A DNA stretch of 7,015 nucleotides, from NCBI GenBank assembly GCA_938007945.1, contig CALLME010000162.1, forward strand, positions 1-7,015, given 5' to 3'. Source of the stretch: an uncultured Caulobacterales bacterium. Its GTDB lineage: Bacteria > Pseudomonadota > Alphaproteobacteria > Caulobacterales > Maricaulaceae. This document shows positions 6,341-7,015 of this stretch, piece after piece. Each line of letters opens with the position of its first letter. The stretch's first letter is position 1. The position numbers and the translations under genes are program-made. The notes beneath the pieces are model-generated. The model saw only the letters and a program-made list of their open reading frames with translations, was not told the DNA's origin and did no database searches.

Positions 6341-7015
6341 ATGACCGTTGCCCTCGCACATGACCTAAGCGCTCCCGCTACGCCGCATGAGGTGCTGAAA
6401 TCCGTTTTTGGGTTTGAGGCGTTTCGGCCTGGGCAAGAGGGCATTATCGCGGAGTTGATGGCTGGTAAAAATGTGCTAGCGGTGATGCCAACAGGGGCAG
6501 GGAAATCACTCTGCTATCAAGTGCCTGCGCTTTTATTTGATAGTGTCACTGTTGTGGTTTCACCGCTCGTCGCGCTGATGGATAACCAAGTCGCGGGGCT
6601 GCGCGCCAATGGTGTCGCGGTCGCCTGTATTCATTCTGGACAGTCGCGTGAGGATAATATTGCGCAGTGGAGATCTGTGGCTAGCGGTCAGATCAAAATG
6701 CTCTATCTCTCTCCAGAGCGCCTCATGACGGACCGTATGTTCTCGGCCATGCGCGCGCTGGACCCAGCCATGTTTGTGATTGATGAGGCGCATTGTGTGT
6801 CGAAATGGGGGCCAAGCTTTCGTCCTGAATATGGACAGCTTTCAGAGTTAAAAGACGCTTTTCCCAAAGCCCGTATTGCGGCTTTTACCGCGACGGCGGA
6901 TAGTGCGACGCGAGACGATATTGCGCAAACCCTGTTTAATAAACGCGGCAGGACTATCGTGCACGGCTTTGACCGTCCTAACCTGTCGCTCGCGATTTCG
7001 CCGAAGACCAATCGC
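6341..7015 (+). CDS. recQ: RecQ-family ATP-dependent DNA helicase, N-terminal part; runs off window
   Basis: 225 codons are visible with no stop before the right edge; complete RecQ proteins are usually about 600 residues. This superfamily 2 3'-5' helicase acts in recombination and replication-fork repair. Visible motifs: motif 0 F-R-P-G-Q (28-32), Walker A MPTGAGKSLCYQVPAL (49-64), Ia VVVSPLVALMDNQ (71-83), DEAH box IDEAHCVSKWG (147-157), III AFTATA (181-186), and GFDRPNL (209-215), which starts the second RecA-like domain. The loop after DEAH reads SKWGPSFRPEY where E. coli RecQ has SQWGHDFRPEY, so the loop His is replaced. The zinc-binding/winged-helix and HRDC regions lie beyond the window. 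The ATG at 6341 directly follows the polA TAA (6338-6340). No strong ribosome-binding site is visible (GGAACG lies well upstream), which suggests translational coupling to polA. Confidence 0.95.
   Translation, partial: MTVALAHDLSAPATPHEVLKSVFGFEAFRPGQEGIIAELMAGKNVLAVMPTGAGKSLCYQVPALLFDSVTVVVSPLVALMDNQVAGLRANGVAVACIHSGQSREDNIAQWRSVASGQIKMLYLSPERLMTDRMFSAMRALDPAMFVIDEAHCVSKWGPSFRPEYGQLSELKDAFPKARIAAFTATADSATRDDIAQTLFNKRGRTIVHGFDRPNLSLAISPKTNR

Noticed and set aside
6703..7011. Minus-strand frames at the right edge
   Set aside because: They are antisense to recQ, whose helicase motifs run continuously through the region.

Overview
This 7-kb window looks like ordinary chromosomal DNA from an alphaproteobacterium. 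Three things point that way: a 65-residue CHCC zinc-finger protein of the NDUFS6 type, a moderately GC-rich composition, and housekeeping proteins with an alphaproteobacterial look. A marine, Hyphomonas/Maricaulis-like lineage is possible, but that is a guess from protein style and not a demonstrated placement. There is no CRISPR array, insertion sequence, phage gene, tRNA or rRNA that I can support.

Layout, left to right. (1) A secreted protein on the minus strand (464 down to the left edge, incomplete) has a signal peptide and four degenerate 23-residue repeats. (2) A 366-bp gap without a convincing gene follows; it contains a GGGGTCAGACCCC palindrome and an 8-bp inverted repeat. (3) A pterin-4a-carbinolamine dehydratase gene (plus) converges with an ABC-transporter ATPase gene of the YadG type (minus). 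Their stop codons abut inside a 10-bp palindrome. (4) A short divergent intergenic region contains an 11-bp direct repeat with a 14-bp period. (5) The zinc-finger gene (plus) converges with a TonB-C-domain protein gene (minus), with a 12-bp gap. (6) A 173-bp divergent spacer contains two inverted repeats. (7) polA (plus), complete and with all catalytic motifs, is followed with zero spacing by recQ (plus), which runs off the right edge.

The only obvious functional pairing is polA-recQ, which looks like a two-gene DNA replication/repair operon with abutting stop and start codons. The other genes appear to be independent units: pterin recycling, an exporter ATPase without an adjacent permease, a probable complex I accessory protein, and two envelope proteins. 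I do not see a new multi-gene system. The most useful leads are the repeat protein at the left edge, the non-standard aromatic-rich loop in RecQ, the TonB-like protein whose membrane helix lacks the usual histidine, and a few intergenic repeats.
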